A stretch of DNA of 64,000 nucleotides from JADMIH01 sp036399775 (GTDB taxonomy: Bacteria; Chloroflexota; Chloroflexia; QHBQ01; JADMIH01): the NCBI GenBank assembly GCA_036399775.1, contig DASWMJ010000053.1:1-64000 (forward strand). The letters are read 5' to 3'. Shown in pieces: positions 9,010-16,054 of the stretch. Position numbers and translations under genes: made by a program. The first letter of the stretch is position 1. Each line of letters begins with the position of its first letter. The notes beneath the pieces are model-generated. The model had not been told where the DNA came from, searched no databases, and saw only the letters and a list, made by a program, of their open reading frames with translations.

Positions 9010-9783
9010 CTACTGCAACCTCGTCCTGTCAACTGCCCTGGTGGGCTGTTGCAACTGGTAAAAACCGCGTTGCAATCGCTCTGCCAGTTGCGCCCTGATA
9101 ACTTCCACCTTGTCGCGGAACTGCGGCGAGGCTATGGGCTGGCTCCACATGATATAAGCGTCTTCGCCGTTGTCGCTGTAGTAACGCTTGCGAACGCCCG
9201 CCACCTCCAACCCGAACTTGCGGTACATCGCCTGCGCTCCCTGGTTCGACACGCGCACCTCAAGGGTTATGCGTACTGCGTGCATCTGGTGGGCGATGTC
9301 TACCAGGCCCAGGAAGAGCAATTCGCCAGCGCCCTGCCCCCGGTGGTCGGGGTGTACCCCTATGGTCGTTACGTGCGCCTCGTCCACCATGAGCCATAGG
9401 CCTGCATACCCTACCAGGGGAAAAGAGTGCGCCCTCGGAGGGGCGGTAGCCTGGGACGCGCCGTTGTTGCGCAGCCAGGGCAGGAGCGTCGAGAGGAACG
9501 AACGGCCAGGCTGGTGCACTACGGGCGCGGGGTCGTGGCCGTTCTGGCTTAGCAATTCAGGGTGGGCCAGGGTGGTGAGGTTTTCGGCGGTGGTTTCGGG
9601 CATCTGGAGCGTGCTCGCGATTACGGGGGGCACGAACCGGCAGACAATGTAGCGGTTGGTTTCAGGGGTCTTCAACTCCCGGCGGTAGGCAGACGTGGGC
9701 CAGGGCATGCTGAAGCACAGGCGCTCAATCGTCGCCACCTGCGGTATGTCCTCTTGCGTCATGTTGTCCAGGATGTAGGGCAT
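9010..9783 (-). CDS. rimI: RimI-like ribosomal-protein N-acetyltransferase with an insertion
   Basis: A GNAT enzyme of the RimI type (N-terminal acetylation of ribosomal protein S18 or other substrates), 257 residues against about 150 for typical RimI. It begins with family-like 'MTQEDIPQVATIERLCF' and has motif A in 'TTIGVHPDHRGQGAG' and motif B in 'NQGAQAMYRKFGL'. A Pro-rich insertion of about 55-60 residues lies at about 50-108, and the C-terminus is extended. I chose the ATG at 9783. The frame is open to 9996, but that would overlap tsaB by more than 170 nt with low-complexity sequence. No strong Shine-Dalgarno is seen. rimI next to tsaB and tsaD is a common bacterial arrangement. Confidence 0.88.
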   Translation of the reverse strand: MPYILDNMTQEDIPQVATIERLCFSMPWPTSAYRRELKTPETNRYIVCRFVPPVIASTLQMPETTAENLTTLAHPELLSQNGHDPAPVVHQPGRSFLSTLLPWLRNNGASQATAPPRAHSFPLVGYAGLWLMVDEAHVTTIGVHPDHRGQGAGELLFLGLVDIAHQMHAVRITLEVRVSNQGAQAMYRKFGLEVAGVRKRYYSDNGEDAYIMWSQPIASPQFRDKVEVIRAQLAERLQRGFYQLQQPTRAVDRTRLQ

Positions 9784-9823
9784 TTTCGCTTGTTGTGAAA
9801 CGTAATGCGTAAGGCTGCGTGTC

Positions 9824-10522
9824 TCAGTTTTGCTTGCTAGCAGGTTGGGCGGGTTGCAGGTAGATGGCCTGGAGGGTGGCCGGGTCGTCAGCCTCGCCCC
9901 TGTTGGCGCGCTGGAGGGCCAGTTCGGCCAGGTAGCCTGCCCTCCTGACGGCTGCGGCGGCGGGCGCGATTGCGGCCTCTTTGCCCAGTATCGCACTTAG
10001 CGTGCCCGCAGTCTCGGCGTTTACCTCTCCGCAAAAGAGGGTCGCCAGGTTGCGCTCAAGCGGCATTACGCATTGGGCCATCTCCTGGGCGCTGCCGTCC
10101 ATGTAGGGCGTCAACCTCTGCCAGCGCGTGCCGCGTGTCCTGTATAAGGCCCACGCCAGGCGTCCCCGGCCCATGCTCAAGACCGCGCACACCTGGGCAG
10201 CCGTCACAGCTACCTGCTGGTAGGCAAGCACATCCAGGCTGGGAACGCCCCACAGAGGCACCTGTAGAGCGTAGGCCAGGCTCTTGGCGGTGCTTATGCC
10301 TATTCGCACTCCACTGAACGAGCCTGGCCCGGTGGCGACGGCTACACCCTTTATCTCGATCACACTCGCAGCGGCCAGCGACATCAGGCGCTGAACGGTG
10401 GGCAATAGCTGAGTAGTCTGCTCTCTGCCCGATCGCCAGGATTGTTCAGCGAGCACGCCGTCTCCTGGCTTATAGAGCGCGATGCTTGCCATCTCGGTTG
10501 ACGTGTCTATCGCAAGTATCAT
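9824..10522 (-). CDS. tsaB: tRNA threonylcarbamoyladenosine biosynthesis protein TsaB
   Basis: A 232-residue TsaD paralogue with the ASKHA fold that forms the bacterial TsaB-TsaD-TsaE complex for t6A synthesis. The N-terminus 'ILAIDTSTEMASIALY' and 'GPGSFSGVRIGISTAKSLA' are diagnostic of TsaB. It has lost the catalytic metal motif, as expected. It sits 21 nt downstream of tsaE on the same strand. The 40-nt gap to rimI contains fragments of a family A repeat word. Confidence 0.95.
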   Translation of the reverse strand: MILAIDTSTEMASIALYKPGDGVLAEQSWRSGREQTTQLLPTVQRLMSLAAASVIEIKGVAVATGPGSFSGVRIGISTAKSLAYALQVPLWGVPSLDVLAYQQVAVTAAQVCAVLSMGRGRLAWALYRTRGTRWQRLTPYMDGSAQEMAQCVMPLERNLATLFCGEVNAETAGTLSAILGKEAAIAPAAAAVRRAGYLAELALQRANRGEADDPATLQAIYLQPAQPASKQN

Positions 10523-10543
10523 CGTGTGCGGCGGCCCGCTGCA

Positions 10544-11056
10544 TTACGAGCCATAAGCCTCTTTCTTGAACTCCTCCATGAGAACGCCGTAGGGCGCGCC
10601 GGAAGAGTAGAAGCGAATAGTACGCTTCGTCTCGCTGAGGTGGGCGAAGCGCACCGTCAGCCTGTCGTCGGGCAGCCAGGGGGTCGCGCCCTGCGGCCAT
10701 TCTATAACCGTGACTCCCCTACCATCCAGATAGTCGTCCAGCCCTAGCGTGGCTACGTCCTTTACCCCTTCCAGCCGATAGAGGTCAACGTGGTAGAGCG
10801 GAAGCCTGCCACCTTTATACTCGTTTATCAGGGTGAAGGTAGGTGAATTGACGTAGCGGCTGTCTATACCCAGCCCCTTCGCTATCCCCTGAGTGAAGCT
10901 CGTCTTGCCTGCCCCGAATTCTCCTTCCAATAGGATGATGCTGCCGGAGTAGAGCAGCTTGCTGAGACGCTCTCCGAGCCTTCGCGTCTGCTCTACCCCG
11001 TGGCTTACGATGTCTATATCTGCGACTGTTGACACTCTATATGTAACATCCGGCAC
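10544..11056 (-). CDS. tsaE: tRNA threonylcarbamoyladenosine ATPase TsaE
   Basis: A 170-residue P-loop ATPase (YjeE family) that drives turnover of the TsaB-TsaD complex. The Walker A motif is 'GEFGAGKTS' and the Walker B-like region is 'YHVDLYRLEG'. 'SPTFTLINEY' is the classic TsaE motif. The length is typical. It is the first gene of the t6A cluster and starts 48 nt after the glycosyltransferase stop, so it may be cotranscribed with it. No distinct promoter was recognised in the short gap. Confidence 0.95.
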   Translation of the reverse strand: MPDVTYRVSTVADIDIVSHGVEQTRRLGERLSKLLYSGSIILLEGEFGAGKTSFTQGIAKGLGIDSRYVNSPTFTLINEYKGGRLPLYHVDLYRLEGVKDVATLGLDDYLDGRGVTVIEWPQGATPWLPDDRLTVRFAHLSETKRTIRFYSSGAPYGVLMEEFKKEAYGS

Positions 11057-11104
11057 TAAGTATGATACGTTTCACGTCTCGCTGCAGCATTCGGCCTGCT
11101 GTGA

Positions 11105-12274
11105 TTAAGCCCGGCGCTTCTTCCCGGCAAGGACCTGCCTGTAGACCTGCGCGGTCTCCCTGGCTGCCCGGTCCCAGCTAAACTTTCGCGCCTGTAGCAT
11201 GCCTCGCCGCCCCATCTCGCCCGCTCTTTCGCCGTCTGCCAGCAGGGAGCGGAGCGCCCGGCTCCATGCGCCTACATCCTCCGGGCCGGCCAGCTCACCC
11301 GCGTCGCCCACCACCTCAGGCAACGACGAGGTGTTCGCAACTACAACGGGTGTGCCGCATGCCATCGCTTCGAGAGGAGGCAGGCCGAACCCTTCGTAAA
11401 TTGATGGATAAGCGAATACGCTGGCGATATTATACCACAGCGCCAGTTCCTCGTCAGGCACGCGGCCCAGGAAGCGCACTCGCCCACTTGAGGTCAGCCC
11501 TAGCTGCTCGGCTGTGGAGAAAATCTCGTCGTAATACCAGCCTTTGCTGCCTCCTATTATGAGGGTTACATCTGAGAATGCCGGGTCGTCGGCTATTGGC
11601 CGGAACGCATTCAACAGCATGGTGAGGTTCTTCCGAGGCTCCAGGGTGCCCACGTAGAGCGCCACGCGCCCGCTAATCCCCTTCTGGGCGCAAAAACGGT
11701 CCCGATCGTCCTGAGGCAGAGGCTTGAACCGCTCGCCTACTCCGTTGTGGATGGTCGTGACGCGCCCAGGGCGCACGCCCAGAAGCTCTATCACGTCCTT
11801 CCGTGTGGCTTCTGAAACGGCAATTATATGGTCCGCATGGCGGGCTGACCACCCCGTCATTACTGCCAGGTAAACGCGCTTGGCGGGGTGGAAGCCCTGG
11901 GGATAGCGCAGGAAGATGAGGTCGTGTATGGTGATTACGACGGGGCAGGGGCTGAACAAGGGCCGCACGTTGACCGGGCAATGCAGCAGGTCCAGCCGAG
12001 CGCCTGCCGCCGCGAAGGGTAAAACCGCCTGCTCCCACGCGATACGCACAGGGGCATTCACGGTAGGCAGTCGGCTTTGCGATAGCTTCAGGTTGCGCGC
12101 CTTGCCCGCCAGGAAGTCCTGGGAGATAGGGGCGTTACCCGTAAAGGCCGTCAGCTTGATGTGGGGGTCCGCCTGGGGCAGCTTGAGGAGTAGCTCGTAG
12201 ATGTAGCGGCTCAGCCCGGCCTGGCGGTAGTTGGAGGTGAAAGCCAGCAGGTGAGCATTTATTCCGACGCGCAT
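11105..12274 (-). CDS. Glycosyltransferase family 4 (mannosyltransferase-like)
   Basis: A 389-residue GT-B enzyme with the GT4 arrangement. The N-terminus 'GINAHLL' and 'AGLSRYIYELL' form the acceptor domain, 'VITIHDLIFLRYPQ' is the region common in alpha-mannosyltransferases, then come 'TIHNGVGERF' and 'YVGTLEPRKN'. The retaining E-x7-E element is in 'EGFGLPPLEA', followed by 'CGTPVVVANTSSLPEV'. It probably adds a hexose to a lipid-linked or envelope glycan. The acceptor is unknown. Its start faces the tRNA-Ala promoter across a short gap. Confidence 0.88.
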   Translation of the reverse strand: MRVGINAHLLAFTSNYRQAGLSRYIYELLLKLPQADPHIKLTAFTGNAPISQDFLAGKARNLKLSQSRLPTVNAPVRIAWEQAVLPFAAAGARLDLLHCPVNVRPLFSPCPVVITIHDLIFLRYPQGFHPAKRVYLAVMTGWSARHADHIIAVSEATRKDVIELLGVRPGRVTTIHNGVGERFKPLPQDDRDRFCAQKGISGRVALYVGTLEPRKNLTMLLNAFRPIADDPAFSDVTLIIGGSKGWYYDEIFSTAEQLGLTSSGRVRFLGRVPDEELALWYNIASVFAYPSIYEGFGLPPLEAMACGTPVVVANTSSLPEVVGDAGELAGPEDVGAWSRALRSLLADGERAGEMGRRGMLQARKFSWDRAARETAQVYRQVLAGKKRRA

Positions 12275-12291
12275 AGAAGAATTATAACCGC

Positions 12292-12320
12292 TTGACGCTG
12301 CCGGTGGAATAGGTTATAAT
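12292..12320 (+). promoter_or_regulatory. Sigma70 promoter of tRNA-Ala
   Basis: TTGACG (12292-12297) and a perfect TATAAT (12315-12320) are separated by 17 nt. The predicted start is near 12327, 22 nt before the tRNA. Confidence 0.85.
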
Positions 12321-12348
12321 CTTTTGTGCGCGACACGCGCTTTGTAAT

Positions 12349-12421
12349 GGGGATGTAGCTCAGTTGGGAGAGCATCACACTGGCAGTGTGAGGGTCTGGG
12401 GTTCGAGTCCCCACATCTCCA
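12349..12421 (+). tRNA. tRNA-Ala (anticodon GGC)
   Basis: A full cloverleaf is readable: acceptor stem 12349-12355 with 12414-12420, D arm 12358-12373, anticodon stem 12375-12379 with 12387-12391, loop CTGGCAG with anticodon GGC at 12382-12384, and a T arm with TTCGAGT. The third acceptor pair is G3-U70, the alanine identity element. The discriminator is A at 12421, and the CCA tail is not encoded. Confidence 0.97.
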
Positions 12422-12437
12422 CCGACCGATTGAATAC

Positions 12438-12472
12438 AAAAAGGGGCGGATGTTCTAAATCCGTCCCTTTTT
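12438..12472 (+). terminator. Rho-independent terminator after tRNA-Ala
   Basis: The stem is GGGGCGGAT with ATCCGTCCC (one G-T pair), flanked by A and T runs (AAAAA and TTTTT), 16 nt after the tRNA. Confidence 0.85.
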
Positions 12473-12521
12473 CGCTGTTTCTGACGGGCAATTTGACAGT
12501 CCTTGGTGTTTAGGTGACTTA

Positions 12522-13601
12522 ATGATTGAAGAACAGCCAAAACCGCAAGAAATGCAGCCATGTGTCGTCATTGACACAAACTCCTGGCTGTCAAGCCTGA
12601 TGTTGAGAAGCGGCACTGGAGCTGCCCTACTTCATTATCTGAATCGTAGCGGGGGTAAGTTGGGGCTTTCCGAAGTTGTGGAGAAGGAAACGAGAGCTCA
12701 CATCCTGCAATATACATTGGAAGCTATAAAGGACATTGAGAAGGGCTTTCGGACTATTGGTGCAATTGTGGGTGCGCATAGCAAGTATGAGGTGCCTACG
12801 GAGCAGGCGATAACTGATGGAATTGAAGCCCGCTTCCAAGCACTGAATACCCTAATCGTCCCGGTACCAATGACCCTTGAGCATGCAAGGCGCGCCCTAG
12901 ACCGGGTAACCGCCAAACTTCCACCAAATGTCAATAAGGAGCAATTCAAGGATTCATTGATTTGGGAAGCAGCACTCGACCTCGGGCATACGTATGGAGT
13001 TCATTTCGTTAGCAAAGACAAACAGTTTTACAAGGGTCAGAAATATGACGACGGGCTTGCCAGCCAGCTTGCAACACAGTGTCAAGAACGTGGTATTGAG
13101 TTGCACATCTACGAGGACCTCATGCAATGCTTGGCCGTGCTTGCAGAACAAGCACCAGGACTTGATAAGAACGAGGTTGCCTTGGTAATTTCGGCGGAAA
13201 TTGAATCAGACACGCGGTTCGGTAGTGTGAACCAGGGATTAGCTCTGGGACCGCTAATCCATCACGAAATTTCGGCTTACTATACAGAGCAGTATGACGT
13301 TCTTGGAGTGGAGTTTGAGCTTACGTATGAAGGTTCGGAACTCGAAAGTTATCACAGGATTCAATTGTCGACCCGTCAGGCTCGGTCCCGTGCAGACGCG
13401 ACGATAACTATAAAGGGCGATTGCTCATACTCTATGACAGACGGAAGAGTTAGCGGCACCCTGATTGACAGAATAGAATTCCGCCGGAAAAACGAATCTA
13501 GGGAAGAGATGCTCAATGCACCGGCCATTATATTCTTATCGAGCATTATAGGGGGCCCACGTGAAATACCCTTCAGTATACGAGAACCTCTGGATCGTTA
13601 G
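12522..13601 (+). CDS. PIN-like domain protein (DUF4935-type), possibly acquired
   Basis: A 359-residue protein whose first half reads as a PIN-like nuclease. It has 'CVVIDTNSW' (first acidic residue), 'LSEVVEKETRAH', 'EQFKDSLIWEAAL' and 'GVHFVSKDKQF', which supply the spaced acidic residues expected of the PIN active site and match the DUF4935 layout. The C-terminal half (about 210-359) is unfamiliar and beta-rich. PIN domains cleave RNA and often act in toxin or defence systems. No antitoxin-sized partner adjoins it. Codon use is more AT-rich than the neighbours, and it sits directly downstream of a tRNA gene, which suggests transfer. PIN fold is likely; the role is unknown. Confidence 0.6.
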   Translation: MIEEQPKPQEMQPCVVIDTNSWLSSLMLRSGTGAALLHYLNRSGGKLGLSEVVEKETRAHILQYTLEAIKDIEKGFRTIGAIVGAHSKYEVPTEQAITDGIEARFQALNTLIVPVPMTLEHARRALDRVTAKLPPNVNKEQFKDSLIWEAALDLGHTYGVHFVSKDKQFYKGQKYDDGLASQLATQCQERGIELHIYEDLMQCLAVLAEQAPGLDKNEVALVISAEIESDTRFGSVNQGLALGPLIHHEISAYYTEQYDVLGVEFELTYEGSELESYHRIQLSTRQARSRADATITIKGDCSYSMTDGRVSGTLIDRIEFRRKNESREEMLNAPAIIFLSSIIGGPREIPFSIREPLDR

Positions 13602-13768
13602 GACAATGAATACAGGCTGCGCGAGTTATTCGATGCACCCTGTTGAATTGTCCCCACCTCCTTGAATACCTAGTCATTCAGCATCAGGTCATATGGTCGC
13701 ATAAGTTAGCAACCGGATTGTACGGGTCTCGTTTCACCCTATTAGCTTTTCAATTATTGGAGATAACC

Positions 13769-14386
13769 ATGTCTTCTCTAACGAAAACCTACTACACACC
13801 TGAGCAATATCTTGCGCTTGAGCGTGAGGCGGAATATAGGAGCGAGTACATCAACGGCCAGATATACCCAATGAATGGTCAGCCATATGCTATGTCTGGG
13901 GCGAGCGAGGAACACAACCTGATCGTTGTCAACGTACTACGAGAAGTAAGCGTGCAATTCAAGGGTAGACCCTGCAAAGTATATGTAACCGACATGCGCG
14001 TCAAGGTCAGCCCTACAGGTATGTACACCTACCCCGATATTGTAGCTGTCTGCAACAAGCCCCATTTCGAGGACGAGCGGGTAGACACACTCCTCAATCC
14101 TACCGTCATAATCGAGGTGCTATCCCCCTCCACCGAAGCTTATGACCGGGGCGATAAGTTTGCGCACTACCGCAAGCTGGCCTCGCTGACCGACTACGTG
14201 CTTGTATCACAAAATACGGCGCGAGTAGAGCATTACGTCCGGCACAGTGAGGGGAGCGGCCAGTGGGTGCTTACCGAGATCAGCGGTTCGGACGGCGTAC
14301 TTCGCCTGATTTCTATCGGCTGCGAAGTGGCCCTCAAGGACGTATATGACAAGGTCAACTTGCAGGAGGGTGGACCGGGGCACTAG
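13769..14386 (+). CDS. Uma2-family putative restriction endonuclease (DUF820)
   Basis: A 205-residue PD-(D/E)xK-fold protein. It starts 'MSSLTKTYYTPEQYLALE', then has 'YRSEYINGQIYPM', and the core 'TYPDIVAVC' with 'NPTVIIEVLSPST' supplies the D...ExV active-site acids. 'RGDKFAHYRKL' is the conserved Uma2 signature. I chose the ATG at 13769 for its GGAG upstream; the frame is open from 13643 without support. Uma2 proteins are abundant in Chloroflexota and cyanobacteria and their biological role is unsettled. No methyltransferase partner is present. Bases 13602-13768 hold no other feature I recognise. Confidence 0.85.
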   Translation: MSSLTKTYYTPEQYLALEREAEYRSEYINGQIYPMNGQPYAMSGASEEHNLIVVNVLREVSVQFKGRPCKVYVTDMRVKVSPTGMYTYPDIVAVCNKPHFEDERVDTLLNPTVIIEVLSPSTEAYDRGDKFAHYRKLASLTDYVLVSQNTARVEHYVRHSEGSGQWVLTEISGSDGVLRLISIGCEVALKDVYDKVNLQEGGPGH

Positions 14387-14388
14387 AT

Positions 14389-14437
14389 CCCCAGGGTGAG
14401 AGCGCCTGGGGCGTGGCTGGTCTGAAAGGTCAGCCAC
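14389..14437. terminator. Tandem hairpins between convergent genes
   Basis: CCCCAGG (14389-14395) pairs with CCTGGGG (14405-14411). Immediately after, GTGGCTG (14413-14419) pairs with CAGCCAC (14431-14437). They lie tail-to-tail between the Uma2 gene and the propeller gene and could terminate both. No long U tract follows, so the terminator call is tentative. Confidence 0.5.
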
Positions 14438-14455
14438 CTACAGATTAGTAGCTAC

Positions 14456-15772
14456 TTACTTGATGGAAAACAGCCTGTCAATAGGTGAGTTGCGAAAACT
14501 CGGCGGCATGTAGCTCTCGATGAGCGTCGTATTTGGGCCGCTACTATTAGAGGAGTTGCCTACTGCCCATGCTCGCTCTCCGAGAACGGTCATAGCCATA
14601 AGCAGGCTTCCCGTTCCCGGCGTGGGACTGCTGACCTGCTCCCAGGCTGTGTTGTTCCACCGCAAAATCATCGTGGCAGTGCCGGGATAAGCGCGAGGTA
14701 GTGCAAACACGTCGGGCGGCACGATGGTGGCGCTCCAGCCCGTAGCCCATACCTCCCCTGCCTTGGTTATTCCTACACCCCGTAACTGGTGAAAAGCCGC
14801 ACCTGGTACGTCATAACGAGGTAGCGCACTCCAGCGCTGTCCATCCCAGCGTATGGCAAGAGTATGGTAAAGCCCATCTTGCCCTATGTAGGCACCAACA
14901 GCCCATACGTTATTAGGCCCAAGCGCAGCAACGCTCGACAGGAAACCCTCTGTCGCATCGCCCGGCATTGGTACCTGTACGAGGCTCCAACCTGTACCAT
15001 CCCAATGCATGGCGAGCGGGCGCAAATTTGCGAGGGAAGGACTCGTCGTTGTTACTCCTATGGCCCAGGCGTCCGTGCTGGAAATGGCGGCTACACTCCC
15101 AAGTGCGTTGAATCCGGGAGCATTGGGGCTGGGAACAATCTGCCAACCAATACCGTTCCAATGCATCACCAGCGTCTTGTTGAGGTTGCCGGGCGTGTTA
15201 TATGTGCCAACTGCCCATATATCATCCCGGCTCACAACCGACACATCAAGTAGAACATTACCACCGCCATTGGGAGATGGGTTGGGGCTGGGTACAATAC
15301 TCCATGCGGACCCGTTCCAGTGCTCGGTCAGAGTATATTGATTTGACCCACTGTAGTATGAGCCTACAGCCCATGCGTCTCTGGTCCTGGCAGCTCTGCC
15401 CGTAACAACCTCTACTGATACGAGAATATTAGAGCCGGAACCTTGATCCGGGCTTGGGACGATCTGCCAGGTGTTGCCATTCCAACGCTGAATAAGCGTA
15501 TCACCTCCGCTGTCGGTCGTATTGGAAGTCCCTACCGCCCAAACATCATACGCAGAGCCAGCCGTGAAGCCTGCGGATATACCCAGTAAGATATTAGTCG
15601 CGGTACCCACGTTCGGGCTAGGATCCTGGTGCCATTGATAAGGTGGAGCGTTAGAGGCTTTATGCACCTGCGCGGTTGCTTTAGCTGTTGAGGAAACTGG
15701 TCCGGTGAAGGCAAATAAAGCGGCCATGAGGCCGCAAGTCGTGAGTGCGATAGATAATTTGCATAAGCGCAT
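14456..15772 (-). CDS. Secreted seven-bladed beta-propeller protein (Trp-x-x-Gly repeats)
   Basis: A 438-residue exported protein. The start at 15772 is supported by AGGGGAT 6 nt upstream and gives a signal peptide 'MRLCKLSIALTTCGLMAAL' followed by Ala-rich sequence. The frame is open to 15847 without support. The body consists of seven repeats of about 50 residues. Each has a turn such as 'DVWAVG', 'DAWAVG', 'DIWAVG', 'DAWAIG', 'NVWAVG', 'EVWATG' or 'RAWAVG', then 'HWNG/HWDG' and 'W..VPSPN'. Seven such units predict a seven-bladed propeller. No catalytic residues or anchoring domain are evident; it may be a free ligand-binding or adhesion protein. Related propellers occur in the genes at 33665 and 57748. 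Confidence 0.75.
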   Translation of the reverse strand: MRLCKLSIALTTCGLMAALFAFTGPVSSTAKATAQVHKASNAPPYQWHQDPSPNVGTATNILLGISAGFTAGSAYDVWAVGTSNTTDSGGDTLIQRWNGNTWQIVPSPDQGSGSNILVSVEVVTGRAARTRDAWAVGSYYSGSNQYTLTEHWNGSAWSIVPSPNPSPNGGGNVLLDVSVVSRDDIWAVGTYNTPGNLNKTLVMHWNGIGWQIVPSPNAPGFNALGSVAAISSTDAWAIGVTTTSPSLANLRPLAMHWDGTGWSLVQVPMPGDATEGFLSSVAALGPNNVWAVGAYIGQDGLYHTLAIRWDGQRWSALPRYDVPGAAFHQLRGVGITKAGEVWATGWSATIVPPDVFALPRAYPGTATMILRWNNTAWEQVSSPTPGTGSLLMAMTVLGERAWAVGNSSNSSGPNTTLIESYMPPSFRNSPIDRLFSIK

Positions 15773-15860
15773 TATTATCCCCTTTTGTTCGATATGCCTG
15801 GTCGAATAGTCTATAGGCATCCTACTACGAAGGGCAATATATGGCAATCCAACATTAGTA

Positions 15861-16031
15861 CTACTCGTAACACTGCGGTTGTATGTCGAGCGCTTGGTTA
15901 GCCCGCAGGTCGGTTGCCAGTTCTCGCTGTATATCCTCCAGGTTGTTGTAGATTAAGCACAACCCCTTGCGCGCACCGCCCGGCGGGACCGAGAGTTCCA
16001 GCGCGTACAGACTCTTTCTGGCATTCTCCGT
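15861..16031 (-). CDS. Possible micro-protein with an ACG start (or start-codon pseudogene)
   Basis: A 56-codon frame with protein-like composition and high GC3 fills the gap between rqcH and the propeller gene. It reads 'ENARKSLYALELSVPPGG', later 'IYNNLEDIQRELATDLRA', and stops at TAG (15863-15861). It has no ATG, GTG or TTG near its beginning. An ACG at 16031-16029 lies 8 nt after a strong GGAGGT, exactly where a start codon belongs. It is either translated from ACG or inactivated by a start-codon change. It begins 23 nt downstream of the rqcH stop. The family is unrecognised. The coding appearance is seen in the sequence; expression is inference. Confidence 0.45.
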   Translation of the reverse strand, partial: TENARKSLYALELSVPPGGARKGLCLIYNNLEDIQRELATDLRANQALDIQPQCYE

Positions 16032-16054
16032 TTGTGTTTACCTCCGCAAGTCAA

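Noticed and set aside
9784..9996. N-terminal extension of rimI by 71 residues
   Set aside because: It would overlap tsaB and is Pro/Arg-rich shadow sequence; the ATG at 9783 starts the GNAT domain.
12259..12561. Minus-strand frame of 100 codons across the tRNA-Ala gene
   Set aside because: It is the antisense of the tRNA; its 'GTRTPDPHTASVMLSQLSY' stretch is a well-known artefact of tRNA-antisense translation.
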